Of a stretch of 5,578 nt of DNA, positions 5,074 through 5,578 are shown piece by piece. Origin of the DNA: an uncultured Collinsella sp. (lineage in GTDB: Bacteria > Actinomycetota > Coriobacteriia > Coriobacteriales > Coriobacteriaceae); NCBI GenBank assembly GCA_902495955.1, contig CABUZE010000064.1, forward strand, positions 1 to 5,578, given 5' to 3'. How positions within the stretch are numbered: position 1 is the first letter of the stretch; the number at the start of each line of letters is the position of its first letter. The position numbers and the translations under genes were made by a program. The notes below the pieces were generated by a model. That model did no database searches. It saw nothing but the letters and a program-made list of their open reading frames with translations, and was not told where the DNA came from.

Positions 5074-5578
5074 ATGAGCGACAGCAAGCATGTGACGTAT
5101 GAGGATGCCGGCGTCGATACCGCCGAGGGCGGCCGCGCCGTTGACGCTATTAAGCAGATGGTTAAGGACACCAACCGTCCCGAGGTCATCGGCGGCATCG
5201 GTGGCTTTGGTGGCCTGTTCTCGGCTGCCGCGCTTAAGGATATGGAAGACCCGATTCTGATTAGCGGTACCGACGGCGTGGGCACCAAGCTCGTGCTCGC
5301 CCAGATCATGGACCGTCACGAGACGGTGGGCCAGGACCTGGTTGCTATGTGCGTCAACGACATTCTGGCTTCGGGTGCCGAGCCGCTGTTCTTCCTGGAC
5401 TACGTTGCCATCGGCCACATCGAGGCCGAGCACATGGCAAAGATCATCAAGGGCGTGGCCGACGGCTGCAAGCTCGCGGGCTGCGCGCTCGTGGGCGGCG
5501 AGATGGCCGAGCACCCGGGCGTCATGGCCCCCGCCGATTACGACCTCGCCGGCTTTACTGTGGGTGTTGTCGATCGTC
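5074..5578 (+). CDS. purM: PurM, phosphoribosylformylglycinamidine cyclo-ligase (AIR synthetase), partial
   Basis: The first 168 codons are present; the gene runs off the right edge with no stop. PurM uses ATP to close the imidazole ring, turning FGAM into AIR, the fifth step of purine synthesis; in the carboxylation branch its product leads on to the PurE substrate. The ATG at 5074 follows a strong GGGAGAGGAAGG site with 5 bases between. Family features appear in order: YEDAGVD (9-15), GGFGGLFS, the nucleotide-binding GTDGVGTK (65-72), [19 protein letters not shown] containing VND (94-96), FFLDY, and [11 protein letters not shown] (139-149), followed by [10 protein letters not shown]. Nothing is missing or broken in the visible part. 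It lies 157 bases after purF on the same strand with no convincing promoter of its own between them. Expression from the purF promoter through the hairpin region is therefore likely. Confidence 0.96.
   Translation, partial: MSDSKHVTYEDAGVDTAEGGRAVDAIKQMVKDTNRPEVIGGIGGFGGLFSAAALKDMEDPILISGTDGVGTKLVLAQIMDRHETVGQDLVAMCVNDILASGAEPLFFLDYVAIGHIEAEHMAKIIKGVADGCKLAGCALVGGEMAEHPGVMAPADYDLAGFTVGVVDR

Overview
The window is GC-rich, densely coding bacterial chromosome with strong G/C preference at third codon positions. The gene types and the style of the PurF and sortase proteins suggest an actinobacterium of the Coriobacteriia, probably Collinsella or a close relative. That placement is an inference, because there is no rRNA or other marker here.

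Layout, left to right. (1) Positions 1-112 hold the 3' end of purE on the + strand. (2) A complete class B sortase with an unusually long proline-rich cytoplasmic N-terminus follows 35 bases later. (3) A small protein resembling a degenerate MoaE (molybdopterin synthase large subunit) comes next. These three look like one transcription unit. It ends at a perfect 12-bp hairpin at 1661-1693, which also serves the convergent gene from the other side. (4) On the - strand is a 409-residue multi-pass membrane protein with a C-terminal half like the 'putative ABC transporter type IV' (CmpB) family. It has a near-consensus promoter at 2987-3015. (5) A 285-base divergent intergenic region follows. (6) purF (glutamine-PRPP amidotransferase) is on the + strand behind a consensus TATAAT box. 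(7) A 157-base spacer holds three inverted-repeat structures. (8) The first 168 codons of purM follow and run off the right edge.

Biology. PurF catalyses the first committed step of purine synthesis, PurM the fifth (AIR synthesis), and PurE the carboxylation branch just after PurM. The locus is therefore a purine biosynthesis neighbourhood. It is interrupted by a cell-surface enzyme (sortase), a MoaE-like protein and a membrane protein that have no obvious link to purines. No sortase substrate with a cell-wall sorting signal, no other molybdopterin gene and no ATPase partner for the membrane protein lie within the window.

The most interesting parts are the MoaE-like protein that lacks several family-defining residues, an approximately 30-residue Ala/Asp/Ser/Gln-rich insertion in the PurF glutaminase domain, and a motif (ACCTGCCAAAA...GACAGG) that occurs on both sides of purF. 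The downstream copy belongs to mutually exclusive hairpins that overlap the purF stop codon. No mobile element, CRISPR array, tRNA, rRNA or known riboswitch was seen.
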